Assembly (NCBI GenBank): GCA_021414115.1
Contig: JAIOPD010000089.1
Span: 1-60,714, forward strand
Length of the DNA: 60,714 nucleotides
Direction of reading: 5' to 3'
Source: Planctomycetia bacterium
Lineage (GTDB): Bacteria; Planctomycetota; Planctomycetia; Pirellulales; UBA1268
Below, piece by piece: positions 1-8,685 of the stretch (position 1 is its first letter; every line of letters begins with the position of its first letter). Position numbers and translations under genes: made by a program. The notes beneath the pieces were generated by a model. That model had not been told where the DNA came from. It was given only the letters and a program-made list of their open reading frames with translations, and searched no databases.

Positions 1-1872
1 GGCACGGTCGATCCGATCGTGACCAACAACACCGCGACCGACACCGACACGGCCACCCCGGTCTGCGACCTCTCGATCCTGAAGACCGATGGCACGACGA
101 CCTACGTCCCGGGCCTCACGACCTTCTACACCATCACCGTCACCAACGCCGGTCCGAGCTTCCTCGCCGGCGGCCGCGTGACCGACGCCTTCACGGCGTC
201 GATCACCGGCGCGACCTGGGTGGCGGCGTACTTGGGCTCCGGCTCGGGCGGCCCCGCCATCGGCACGGGGAACATCGACGCCCTGATCAACGTGGCCCCC
301 GGCGGCAGCGCCGTGTTCACGGTGACGGCGCCTGTGAAGTCGAATGCGACGGGCAACCTCGTCAACACCGCGACGGTCGCCGTGCCGGCCGGGACGACCG
401 ATCCAACGCCCGGCAACAACAGTTCGACCGACACCGACACGCCTGCTCCCGTCGCCGATCTCGCGATCCTCAAGACCGACGGCACGGGGACCTACCTGGC
501 CGGCCAGCCGACCGTCTACACGGTGACGATCACCAATGTCGGCCCCAGCGACGTCGTCGGCGCCCAGGTGCTCGACACGCTCTCCCCCCTGATCGGCAGC
601 GCCACGTGGAAAGCGGTCTTCACCGGCGGCAGCGGCACCGCAGCCGGCTCTGGCGGCATCAATCAACTCATCAGCCTGACGGCCGGCGGGACCGCGGTGT
701 ACACGATCACCGCGAACGTGCTCGTGTCCGCCAGCGGCAACCTCGTCAACACGGCGACCATCGCGACGCCCGCGGGCACCACGGACCCCAACCCGACCAA
801 CAACTCCGCCACGGACGTGGACGTGCCGCTGCCCCCCGAGAACGGGCTCGTGACCGGCACCGACGACGGCTGCGCGAGCACGCCGCTGGTGCGGGTGCTC
901 GACCCGGCGACCGGGCAGGTGCTCACCCAGTTCCTCGCCTACGAGCCGGGCTTTCGCGGGGGTGTGCGCGTCGCCACCGGCGACCTGAACGGCGATGGAG
1001 TCGACGAGATCGTCACCGCCCCCGGACGCGGGCGGACCGGCGAGGTCCGCGTCTGGACGCAGGCGGGCGTCGAACTCCCCGCGTACCGGACGCTGCCGTT
1101 CGGCAGCGGCTACACGGGGGGCGTCGAGGTGGCGGTCGGCGACGTCACGGGAGATGGCCGGATCGACCTTGTGACCAGCATGTCGCTCGGCGTCGCCACG
1201 GTGCGGGTCTTCCAGGTGCTGCCCCTGGCCCCCGACCCGGTGGTCAACGTGCCGTATCGGTCGTTCGTCCCGTTCCCAGCTCCGTACGCGGGGGGCGTGA
1301 ACATCGCGGTGGCCGATTTCGGCACCTTCGTCAACGGCGTGAAGACGTCACCGCTGCCGGACGGGCGGTGCGAGGTCGTCGTCGGCACGAACGCCGGCAT
1401 CGTCGCGACGGTGCGGATCTACGATCTCTCGGTGACACCGAAGATCGTCGGCACGATCAAGCCCATCGCGCCGACATTCACGGGAGGCGTGACGCTCTCC
1501 ATCGGACGCTGGGACGCGGACGGCGTCCCCGACATCCTCGTGGGGGCGGGAATCAACGGGAAGTCGGTTGTCGAGGTCTATTCGGGCAGCACCTTCGGGC
1601 AACTCGCCCGGCTAACTGCCTTTTCGAGCTTCGCAAAGCCGAACGCCAAGGTCTACGCGACCTCGCTCGACACCAGCGGCGACGGCATCATCGACCGTGT
1701 CTACGCCGTGCAGGGGCAGCAGGGTACTGGCGGCACGAAGGGGGTGACCGTCTGGAATCGGCTGGGCAACGTGACCAGCCTGCTGCCACTCACGTCGGGC
1801 TTCCTGCCCCCGCTGCGGATCACGAACCTGACAAAGCGGAGCCCGCTCACGGTCAGCCCGGGCAGGGCGTGA
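1..1872 (+). CDS. DUF11-repeat / FG-GAP-repeat secreted protein, 3' end of gene
   Basis: The reading frame is open from base 1, so this is the C-terminal part of a longer protein; the GTG at 19 is an in-frame internal codon, not a convincing start. Residues to about 270 contain two DUF11-type beta-sandwich repeats, with phrases such as ITVTNAGPS and ITNVGPSDVVG and repeat ends rich in NNSSTDTDT. The rest holds FG-GAP/VCBS-like beta-propeller blades with DLNGDGVDE and DVTGDGRIDL, which resemble calcium-binding loops. The architecture is typical of large extracellular planctomycete proteins. No enzyme motif is visible, so an adhesive or structural surface role is inferred. It ends three bases before the convergent BBP7 gene, leaving little room for separate terminators. 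Confidence 0.8.
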   Translation, partial: GTVDPIVTNNTATDTDTATPVCDLSILKTDGTTTYVPGLTTFYTITVTNAGPSFLAGGRVTDAFTASITGATWVAAYLGSGSGGPAIGTGNIDALINVAPGGSAVFTVTAPVKSNATGNLVNTATVAVPAGTTDPTPGNNSSTDTDTPAPVADLAILKTDGTGTYLAGQPTVYTVTITNVGPSDVVGAQVLDTLSPLIGSATWKAVFTGGSGTAAGSGGINQLISLTAGGTAVYTITANVLVSASGNLVNTATIATPAGTTDPNPTNNSATDVDVPLPPENGLVTGTDDGCASTPLVRVLDPATGQVLTQFLAYEPGFRGGVRVATGDLNGDGVDEIVTAPGRGRTGEVRVWTQAGVELPAYRTLPFGSGYTGGVEVAVGDVTGDGRIDLVTSMSLGVATVRVFQVLPLAPDPVVNVPYRSFVPFPAPYAGGVNIAVADFGTFVNGVKTSPLPDGRCEVVVGTNAGIVATVRIYDLSVTPKIVGTIKPIAPTFTGGVTLSIGRWDADGVPDILVGAGINGKSVVEVYSGSTFGQLARLTAFSSFAKPNAKVYATSLDTSGDGIIDRVYAVQGQQGTGGTKGVTVWNRLGNVTSLLPLTSGFLPPLRITNLTKRSPLTVSPGRA

Positions 1873-1875
1873 GTC

Positions 1876-2907
1876 TCACCAGCGGGCCTCCAGGCCGAGG
1901 CTCGCGCCGTGCAGGAAGATGCCGCCGCCATTGGCGACGGTGGTGATCGGCCCATCGGCGGCGAACGAGAATTGATCGGGTGCCAGGGCCACGCCGCCGA
2001 TCCAGATCAGGTTGTATCCGGCGCGGATGCCCCACGTGTCGGTGAGCCGGTAGATCGTGGACAGATTGATGTCGCCGATGAAACCGACCTCGGTGGCCGC
2101 CGACGAGGACGCGGGCCGCTGCAGGACGCCCAGGTAATCGACAAGGGCATCCTGGCTCTGCCGTTCGAGCGTTCCCATGAGGCCGGCCTTGGCCCAGCCC
2201 TCGAACGCCCAGCGTTCCCAGGTGAGCCGGCCGCGGGTGCCGACCTGGCCGCCGAACATGTTGTTGCTCGTGCGCACGCCGTACGGCACATACGGGCCTT
2301 CGCAGTCGCAGCTCTTGAGATTCAGGAGCGCCGATTCCTCGACGCTCACGTAGCGGAAGCCGACGAGCCAATCGATCGTCCGCCAGGCCCCGCGTTGGTC
2401 GCTCCATTCGGTGGCGGTGCGAAACACGTTGGCCTCCGCGCCATTGATCGTGGAGTTCCACGCGAGCGTCGCCGCCTCCCCCTGGTCGGTGAGAGAGTCG
2501 CCGAGCGGCCCGGGAGCCTGGAGGAACAGTGGTGGGGCGATGGTCGTGGCGGCGTCGGCGTGCTGCCCATACAGCCCGAAATAGCCGATTTCCCACCCTG
2601 CCTGGTCGGGATTGCGGGCGCCGTAGAATGCCCGAACGCCTCCGCCGAAGGGGAATTGCGCGTCCTTCCCCGAGAGCAGCACGTTGTCCGGATTCCCGAC
2701 CTCGACGACCAGCGGTTGGTTCGCGGCCTGGTTGTCGCGGCCCATGATCAGCGCTTCGGTGAGCCCATAGCTCGTCCAGGCGGGATACGTGCCGAGGTCG
2801 GCTGCGCGGGCGGGCCGATGGTGCGGCAGCGCCCCCGCCACCTGGAACACAGCGGCGAGCAGGCAGGGCCAGCGGAGTGCACGCGCCGTCACGGCGATCG
2901 ACGTCAT
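1876..2907 (-). CDS. BBP7-family outer-membrane beta-barrel protein
   Basis: The 343-aa protein starts with a hydrophobic signal region ending near AARA-A, followed by a Tyr/Trp/Gly-rich sequence without enzymatic motifs. Passages such as WTSYGLTEALIMGRDN near the mature N-terminus, GWEIGYFGLYG, GLMGTLERQ and a C-terminal GGGIFLHGASLGLEARW end resemble the planctomycete BBP7 barrel family, which is predicted to form an outer-membrane beta-barrel. The ATG at 2907 is preceded by a G-rich stretch that can act as ribosome binding site. It is transcribed leftward and converges on the FG-GAP gene. Function beyond outer-membrane location is unknown; family membership comes from pattern recognition only. 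Confidence 0.75.
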   Translation of the reverse strand: MTSIAVTARALRWPCLLAAVFQVAGALPHHRPARAADLGTYPAWTSYGLTEALIMGRDNQAANQPLVVEVGNPDNVLLSGKDAQFPFGGGVRAFYGARNPDQAGWEIGYFGLYGQHADAATTIAPPLFLQAPGPLGDSLTDQGEAATLAWNSTINGAEANVFRTATEWSDQRGAWRTIDWLVGFRYVSVEESALLNLKSCDCEGPYVPYGVRTSNNMFGGQVGTRGRLTWERWAFEGWAKAGLMGTLERQSQDALVDYLGVLQRPASSSAATEVGFIGDINLSTIYRLTDTWGIRAGYNLIWIGGVALAPDQFSFAADGPITTVANGGGIFLHGASLGLEARW

Positions 2908-2927
2908 GGTTCCCCCCAGCGATCACG

Positions 2928-2961
2928 GGCCAAGAAAACAGACACCCCCTCCCCGGGGGTG
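2928..2961 (-). terminator. Probable intrinsic terminator after the AraC-family gene
   Basis: Read on the minus strand, a perfect 7-bp stem (CACCCCC/GGGGGTG, 2943-2961) with a 5-nt loop is followed by TCTGTTTTCTTG. It sits between the AraC-family regulator and the BBP7 gene, both leftward, so it would stop read-through from the regulator. The T-tract is interrupted by C and G, which lowers confidence. Confidence 0.5.
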
Positions 2962-3053
2962 CTCGCAAGAGGGGATCGGGATGTGCGGACGACCATCGCG
3001 AATCCCGCCGCGAAAGGTGGGGTTGCGCAGCGTCAGCCGACTTTGCGGCCACG

Positions 3054-3914
3054 TCAGCCGACCATCGGCCGATGCAGTCTGCGAAACTGCTGGGGCGACA
3101 TTCCCGTGAGGCCGCTGAACAGCCGGGTGAAATGGCTCTGCGAGGAGAAGCCAAGGTCGAGGGCGATGCCGGCCAGTGGATTCGCGCCTGCCTGCAGCAG
3201 CGTGAACGACGCGGCGATGCGACGCGTGTTAATGAAGCGATTCAGGCTCACGCCGGCGGAATGCTGGAACTTCCTGGCAAAGTGCCCCGGTGACAGTTGG
3301 ACGCTGTTGGCCATCCATGCCAGCGACATCGGGACGCCGAGGTGTGCGTCGATGCCGGCTACGAGTTGCCGCATGACGCACGGCCTGAACACGCTCCCAT
3401 CCTTCTGCCACTCAGGGACTGCGCCGCCGCTGATCGCACACAGTCGCAGCACGATCTGGCGGGCAGCGATGTCGTCGCCGATGTCCTCCGAGACCGGATG
3501 TCCTTCGAGCCGCGCGGACAGTCGCAACAGGCTGGCTGCCATGAGTGTGTCCCGAAAGTCGGGGACCGCACGGAGTTCGTGCAGTGACGGCACGCCCTCG
3601 GCGGCACAGACCGCGCGGATGTGCTGATCGGGAACGATCACGTCATACGCCACGAAGCCATCCGCGGACGTGATCGACATGCTGTGCACATGATGGTCGC
3701 ACGGGAAGAACCCGAGGCCCCCGACCGCCGAGTGGTAGCCTATTTCGGTGCCGCACGAACCCCACCGGATGTCCGCTTCGCCGACCGTCGTCAGCAGCAG
3801 ATGGTGGGCGACATGCCGACAATCGTGTGCGTCGAACACCCGCGGCGGGTGGACGGCGAGCCAGTGCGCCAGCCATGAGTGGTGCGGATACGGCGAGCAA
3901 CAATCCCCATCCAT
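3054..3914 (-). CDS. AraC-family transcriptional regulator
   Basis: This 286-aa protein carries a typical C-terminal AraC/XylS DNA-binding module in roughly the last 95 residues. The first HTH is around MANSVQLSPGHFARKFQ; the second is around IALDLGFSSQSHFTRLFS and ends in the family signature GMSPQQFRR. The N-terminal 180 residues are His-rich and look like a cupin-type ligand-binding domain, with GYHSAVGGLGFFPCDHHVH in the middle. It lies alone, leftward, upstream of the BBP7 gene, with a probable terminator between them, so BBP7 need not be its target. The ligand cannot be inferred. The ATG at 3914 has no strong ribosome binding site, and the start may be slightly different. Confidence 0.85.
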   Translation of the reverse strand: MDGDCCSPYPHHSWLAHWLAVHPPRVFDAHDCRHVAHHLLLTTVGEADIRWGSCGTEIGYHSAVGGLGFFPCDHHVHSMSITSADGFVAYDVIVPDQHIRAVCAAEGVPSLHELRAVPDFRDTLMAASLLRLSARLEGHPVSEDIGDDIAARQIVLRLCAISGGAVPEWQKDGSVFRPCVMRQLVAGIDAHLGVPMSLAWMANSVQLSPGHFARKFQHSAGVSLNRFINTRRIAASFTLLQAGANPLAGIALDLGFSSQSHFTRLFSGLTGMSPQQFRRLHRPMVG

Positions 3915-4186
3915 GACCCACCATCTTTGCGGTCGATGCCCGAAGAACCTGCAAACAATCGATTGGCGACCGCTGCTCTCTCACCGATATCCGTCATCAT
4001 ACGCGATGCTGCGTGACTGGCCATCTGCGGACACGTCGCGACCACCCGGAGACGATCGAGTGACGGCGTGGTCATCTCGTGTCTCGGTCGCGCACGTACG
4101 GTGAAATACGGAGCCCGCGTGCCGCGATAGTCTGCCGCCAGTGCCGCACAGGATGTGTCGGCTGCCACGATCCCAAGGAGGCCGTC

Positions 4187-4372
4187 ATGACCGACCACGA
4201 GCACCACACGCCCGCATCTCTCGCCATCTTCACGTTGGCTGCAATCAAGGCTGCGACCGACGCATTCGAGAGCGGCGACACCAATGTGTTGAGCACCTTG
4301 GACGCGATCATCGAGGCGATCGAGCCCTTCCGTACGGCAGCCATCGATCGGGGCCGGCGCGAGGCAGCCTAG
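4187..4372 (+). CDS. Small hypothetical protein (61 aa)
   Basis: The start ATG at 4187 is preceded by AAGGAGG six bases upstream, the best Shine-Dalgarno sequence in this part of the window, which decides this start over upstream in-frame codons. The product is a soluble, mostly helical 61-residue protein with a His-rich N-terminus (MTDHEHHTP), an Ala-rich helix and an Arg-rich end. No domain is recognised. The 272 bases upstream (3915-4186) separate it from the divergent AraC gene and hold no other gene I can support. It converges on the DUF1501 gene with a gap of 63 bases. Function unknown. Confidence 0.5.
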   Translation: MTDHEHHTPASLAIFTLAAIKAATDAFESGDTNVLSTLDAIIEAIEPFRTAAIDRGRREAA

Positions 4373-4435
4373 GCCTCACACAAGCGAATGGCGACCGCAT
4401 GGGAGTCGCTGAAAGCGTGTGTGCCGTGGAATGGA

Positions 4436-5908
4436 CTACGCGATCACGCCCTTGACGATATGGCCGTGCACGTCCGTGAGCCGGAACTGGCGGCCCTGGT
4501 AGCGGAACGTCAGTCTCGTGTGGTCGATGCCAGCGAGATGCATGATCGTCGCCTGCATGTCGTGAACATGAACGGGATCTGCCGTGATGTTCCAGGCGTA
4601 GTCGTCGGTCGAGCCGTAGACGTGCCCCGGCTTCGCGCCGCCTCCCGCCAGCACCCACGTAAAGGCGCGGCCGAAGTGGTCGCGGCCCTTGGGGTTGTTG
4701 GGGTCACCCTGGCCGAACGGCGTGCGGCCGAACTCGCCCCCCCAGGCCACGAGCGTGTCGTCGAGGAGCCCGCGGTCCTTCAGATCCTGGATCAGGGCCG
4801 CGGTCGGCGCGTCGGTGTCCCTGCACATCTCCTCGAGCTTCGTGAACAGGTTGCCGTGCTGGTCCCAGCCGGCATGCATGAGCTGCACGAACCGCGTGCC
4901 CCGCTCCAGGAGCCGGCGGGCGATCAGGCAGTTGTAGGCAAACGTGCCCTTCGTCTTCACGTCTGGCCCGTAGCGGTCGATCACATGCTGCGGCTCGTCG
5001 GAGAAGTCGACGAGATCCGGCACGCTGGCCTGCATGCGGTAGGCCATCTCGTATTGGGCGATCCGTGTGTCGATCTCGGGATCGCCGTAGTCGGCGAGGT
5101 GGGCGGCGTTCATCGCGGCCAGGTCGTCGAGCAGGGCACGGCGGGCTTCGCGGCTGACGCCCTGAGGATTCGCGAGGTAGGGCACCGGGTCGCCCGTGTT
5201 GCGAAACTTCACGCCTTGGAACCGGCTCGGCAGGAAGCCGCTGCCCCAGTAGTAATCGAAGAAGAGCTGCCCGCAGGTCTTGCCTTTGTCGCTTGACGTC
5301 ATCACCACGAACGCCGGCAGGTCGTCGGTCTCGCAGCCGAGACCATAGTTCATCCAGGCGCCCATGCTGGGCCGGCCGGGCACCTGGGCGCCCGAGAGGA
5401 AGAACGTCACGCCCGGCGCGTGGTTCACCGCTTCCGTATTCATGCTGCGGACGAGGCAGAGATCGTCGGCGAGGCTCCCCATCTGCGGCAGCATCGTCGT
5501 GAGTTCCATGCCGCACTGGCCGTATTTCTGAAACGGCTTGATCGGCGAGACGATCGGCCACTTGGCGTAGCCGCTCGACATCGTGGAGAGCCGTGTCTGG
5601 CCCCGGACGCTCGCCGGGATGTCTTGCCCGCCACGCTCGATGAGCGCGGGCTTCGGATCGAAGAGATCGACGTGCGACGGGCCGCCCCCCTGCCAGAGCA
5701 TCACGACCCGCTTGGCCTTCGGCTCGTGGTGGGGCATTCCAGGCAGCCCCGGCGTGCCCCGTCGCTCCGTGGCCCCGGCCGACGCCGCCGCCAGCGTGTC
5801 GCGCTGAAGGAGCGACGCCAGAGCCACCGAGCCGATGCCGAGCCCGGCCGATCCGAACAGCCGCCGGCGGGTGACACGGCTGGCGTTTTCAAGGTGGAGG
5901 TCGGCCAT
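4436..5908 (-). CDS. DUF1501 domain-containing protein, Tat-exported
   Basis: The 490-aa protein opens with a Tat-like signal (TRRRLFGSAGLG, then a hydrophobic stretch) and continues with the DUF1501 fold, an alkaline-phosphatase/sulfatase relative. Typical landmarks are RVVMLWQGGGPSHVDLFDPKP, ALIQDLKDRGLLDDTLVAWGGEFGRTP and the HFGRAFTWVLAGGG segment. Planctomycetes carry many such proteins paired with DUF1553/PSD1 cytochrome-like proteins, exactly as here. The upstream partner stops four bases before this ATG, so the two are a coupled operon. The true substrate of the family is not established. The assignment is secure at family level; any reaction would be a guess. Confidence 0.92.
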   Translation of the reverse strand: MADLHLENASRVTRRRLFGSAGLGIGSVALASLLQRDTLAAASAGATERRGTPGLPGMPHHEPKAKRVVMLWQGGGPSHVDLFDPKPALIERGGQDIPASVRGQTRLSTMSSGYAKWPIVSPIKPFQKYGQCGMELTTMLPQMGSLADDLCLVRSMNTEAVNHAPGVTFFLSGAQVPGRPSMGAWMNYGLGCETDDLPAFVVMTSSDKGKTCGQLFFDYYWGSGFLPSRFQGVKFRNTGDPVPYLANPQGVSREARRALLDDLAAMNAAHLADYGDPEIDTRIAQYEMAYRMQASVPDLVDFSDEPQHVIDRYGPDVKTKGTFAYNCLIARRLLERGTRFVQLMHAGWDQHGNLFTKLEEMCRDTDAPTAALIQDLKDRGLLDDTLVAWGGEFGRTPFGQGDPNNPKGRDHFGRAFTWVLAGGGAKPGHVYGSTDDYAWNITADPVHVHDMQATIMHLAGIDHTRLTFRYQGRQFRLTDVHGHIVKGVIA

Positions 5909-5912
5909 GGGA

Positions 5913-8492
5913 TCATTCCCGTGTGAGGGCTTCGTCGAGGTTGAAGATGGCCAGGCAGACGCTTGTCAGCGCGGCGTGGCCGGTGGGGTCGAGTGATTTG
6001 TCACATGGGCTCTCGCCGACCGCGAGGAGTTGTTTCGCGGCGTCGATGTCGCTGCCGTAGATTTCGAGTTGGCGGGCATGCATCCGCTTCAGGGCGTCGA
6101 GATCGTAGGCCGTCAGCCTGCGGCCGAGGACGCGACGGAAGGCATGCGTGAGCCGCCCATCGAGATCGCCGGCGAACTTCATGCTCTTTTCCGCCAGCAC
6201 CCGCGCCGCCTCGACCCAGGTCGGGTCATTGAGCGTCGTCAGGGCGTGCAGCGGCGTGCTCGTCTGGCTGGCCCGCACCGTGCAAGTCTGACGGTTGGCC
6301 GTATCGAACATGTTTGCCGGGCTCACCGTCCGCCGCCAGAACGTGTAGAGACTGCGGCGGTAGAGGTCGGGGCCGTGCGAGGCGGGGTAGTTGAAGTCGC
6401 GCTCCTTCGTGATCGCCAGCGCCTCCCAGATCTGGTCGGGCTGGTAGGGATAGACAGGCTGGCCGCCGATGCGGAGGTCGATCAGACCACTGGCCGACAG
6501 GGCCACGTCGCGAAGCACCATCGACGGCATCCGGAACCTGGCTGCTCGGGCGTGGAGCCGGTTCTCCGGATCCTTCGCGAGATGCTCGGGCGTCACCTTG
6601 CTCGCCTGACGATACGTGGCACTGGTCACGAGCAGGCGGTGCATCTGCTTCTGACTCCAGCCGCGGTCGCGGAACTCGACGGCCAGCCAGTCGAGCAGAT
6701 CCATGTGCCGCGGATACTCGCTCTGCACGCCCATGTCTTCGGTCGTCTTGACGAGCCCCGTGCCGAAGAACTGCTGCCACATGCGGTTCACCTGCACCCG
6801 CGCCGTGAGCGGATGCTCCGGCAGGAAGAGCCACGTGGCCAACCCGAGCCGATTCCGTGCCGCACCTTCGGGCAGCGACGGGAGGAACGCCGGCGGCAGG
6901 AAAACGAGCTTCTCGCCGATGGGCGAGAGATAGTCGCCTCGATCGAGGATCTTCGTATCCCGCGGCTTGTCGTCGCTCATGACCATCACCCGCGGGATCT
7001 GGTCGCCCTTGTAGTCGTCGTAGGCCCGCTTGGCGGCGTCGTACTTCGTGACCTGCGGCAGGTTCTTGATGAGTTTGTTCTTGACCTTCGCGTCGAAGAA
7101 CTGCCGGAGCTCCCGCTCGATCTCCTTCTTCTCGGCATCCGTCCGCTCCGCCTCGGACTTGAGCAACAGCGGCGGCAGGGTGCGCGGCAGTTCTTCTCCG
7201 TCAGCCGGCTTGCCGTCGGCGAACAGGCCGATTTTCCAGGCGTCATACACGGCCTCGAGAACCGGCTTCGACTCGGCATCCACCGCCTTCATCGCGGCCT
7301 CGAGCTCGGCCAGCCGTTTCTTGTTCTCCTCGGTGGGGAGCTCGAGAACGGGGTTCGCCGCGCGGATCCGGGCCGAGAATTGCGTCGGCGTGCCTGATTC
7401 GGGCACGCGGTTGAACGCGTCGAGCATGCCGTAATAGTCGGTCCGCGTCATCGGGTCGTACTTGTGATCGTGGCACTGGGCGCAGGCCATCGTCAGCCCC
7501 AGCCACGTCGTGCTTGTCGTATCGACGCGGTCGAAGAGATTGTTGAAACGCTGCTCCTCCGGAATGGCACCTCCTTCGCCGTTGAGGAGGTGATTGCGAT
7601 TGAATCCGCTCGCGATCTTCTGCTCGACCGTGGCGCTCGGCAGGAGGTCGCCGGCGAGTTGCTCGATCGAGAATCGATCGAACGGCCTGTCGGCATTGAG
7701 GGCCTTCACCACCCAGTCGCGCCACATCCACTGCCACGTGTCGCCATCCTGCTGGAAGCCGTTGGAATCGGCATACCGCGCGGCGTCGAGCCAGGGCAGG
7801 GCCATTCGCTCCCCATAATGAGGCGAGGCGAGGAGACGATCGACGAGTTTTTCATACGCCGCCGGGTCGGGATCGGCGACGAAGGCATCGACCTCCTCGG
7901 GAGTCGGTGGCAGGCCCACAAGATCGGCGTGGACACGGCGGATGAGCGCGGCCCGGTCGGCCTCGGGCGACGGCTTGAGCCCAGCGGCCTCGATTTTCGC
8001 GAGCACGAACGAGTCGATCTCGTTTCGCGGCCAGCCGGCCTGCTGCACCGCAGGGGCCGCCGGCCGCACCGGTGCCGTGAACGCCCAGTGCTGTTTGTAT
8101 TCGGCGCCCTCCTTGATCCAGCGGTCGAGGAGCTTTTTCTGCGCCTCGGAGAGCCGCCGGTTGGAGTCGGGAGGCGGCATCAAGACGTCGGGGTCGGTCG
8201 AATGGATTCGCTCGAGCACCATGCTCGCGCCGGGATCGCCCGGCACGATCGCTCTCGCCTCGATCGCCGCGGCCCGGTCGTCGAGCCGCAGATCGGCCTC
8301 CCGCTTCTGGCCGTCCTGGCCGTGGCAATAGAAGCAGTTTTCCGAAAGGATCGGGCGAATATCACGGTTGAAGTCGAGCGCTGCCGGAGCATCGGCGGAC
8401 GACGACGCCCAGGTCGGCGCATGACACGCCGCCATCGCCAGCGCTGCGAGATACGGCACATGGCTTCCGCGAGCAGAGATCGAGCAACCCAT
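5913..8492 (-). CDS. PSD1 / DUF1549-DUF1553 cytochrome-c-like exported protein
   Basis: The 859-aa protein has the planctomycete architecture of a signal peptide, a cytochrome-c-like domain (PSCyt1), DUF1549 and DUF1553. After RDIRPILSENC comes the heme-binding motif CFYCH at about residue 52, and an MPPPDS segment near residue 105 could supply a distal Met ligand. DUF1549 follows from about residue 145 (RNEIDSFVLAKIEAAG, then WLDAARYADSNGFQQDG), and the C-terminal half carries DUF1553 features such as VNRMWQQFFGTGLVKTTEDMG and FDTANRQTC. A charged Lys/Glu-rich helical insert lies around residues 385-490. It is the first gene of a two-gene operon with the DUF1501 gene. Periplasmic electron transfer coupled to the DUF1501 partner is an inference. 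Confidence 0.92.
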   Translation of the reverse strand: MGCSISARGSHVPYLAALAMAACHAPTWASSSADAPAALDFNRDIRPILSENCFYCHGQDGQKREADLRLDDRAAAIEARAIVPGDPGASMVLERIHSTDPDVLMPPPDSNRRLSEAQKKLLDRWIKEGAEYKQHWAFTAPVRPAAPAVQQAGWPRNEIDSFVLAKIEAAGLKPSPEADRAALIRRVHADLVGLPPTPEEVDAFVADPDPAAYEKLVDRLLASPHYGERMALPWLDAARYADSNGFQQDGDTWQWMWRDWVVKALNADRPFDRFSIEQLAGDLLPSATVEQKIASGFNRNHLLNGEGGAIPEEQRFNNLFDRVDTTSTTWLGLTMACAQCHDHKYDPMTRTDYYGMLDAFNRVPESGTPTQFSARIRAANPVLELPTEENKKRLAELEAAMKAVDAESKPVLEAVYDAWKIGLFADGKPADGEELPRTLPPLLLKSEAERTDAEKKEIERELRQFFDAKVKNKLIKNLPQVTKYDAAKRAYDDYKGDQIPRVMVMSDDKPRDTKILDRGDYLSPIGEKLVFLPPAFLPSLPEGAARNRLGLATWLFLPEHPLTARVQVNRMWQQFFGTGLVKTTEDMGVQSEYPRHMDLLDWLAVEFRDRGWSQKQMHRLLVTSATYRQASKVTPEHLAKDPENRLHARAARFRMPSMVLRDVALSASGLIDLRIGGQPVYPYQPDQIWEALAITKERDFNYPASHGPDLYRRSLYTFWRRTVSPANMFDTANRQTCTVRASQTSTPLHALTTLNDPTWVEAARVLAEKSMKFAGDLDGRLTHAFRRVLGRRLTAYDLDALKRMHARQLEIYGSDIDAAKQLLAVGESPCDKSLDPTGHAALTSVCLAIFNLDEALTRE

Positions 8493-8618
8493 GGAGCCCG
8501 TTCCTCGGGGTTACCCGCGTCGCCGATCCAGCGGCCGGAGGCCGGGGATCGCGGACCGAAAGGTCGATCGGCGGGCCGTCAGGGAGTTAACTCTACCGTC
8601 CCGCGAAAACCCCGGCCA

Positions 8619-8685
8619 CAGCGCCTTGCCGGCGGCCGGGATCGCACAGCCCGTGTCGAGCGCCGCACAAAAATCAAAACTGGCC
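8619..8685 (-). pseudogene. Remnant of the 5' end of a DHDPS-family gene
   Basis: On the minus strand this 67-nt block aligns without gaps to the first codons of the intact DHDPS-family gene (15838-15904); by hand count 54 of 67 bases match. Translated, it gives FDF-AALD-GCAIPA, like the intact protein. The start codon is lost, the block overlaps the 3' end of the epimerase gene in another frame, and similarity fades below 8619, so no functional gene remains in 8493-8673. Nothing else is recognisable in that gap. Confidence 0.7.

Noticed and set aside
1909-3627. 572-residue rightward frame antisense to BBP7 and the AraC gene
   Set aside because: Composition is Arg/Gly/Pro/Ala-rich shadow coding with no family features; the minus-strand genes are clearly real.
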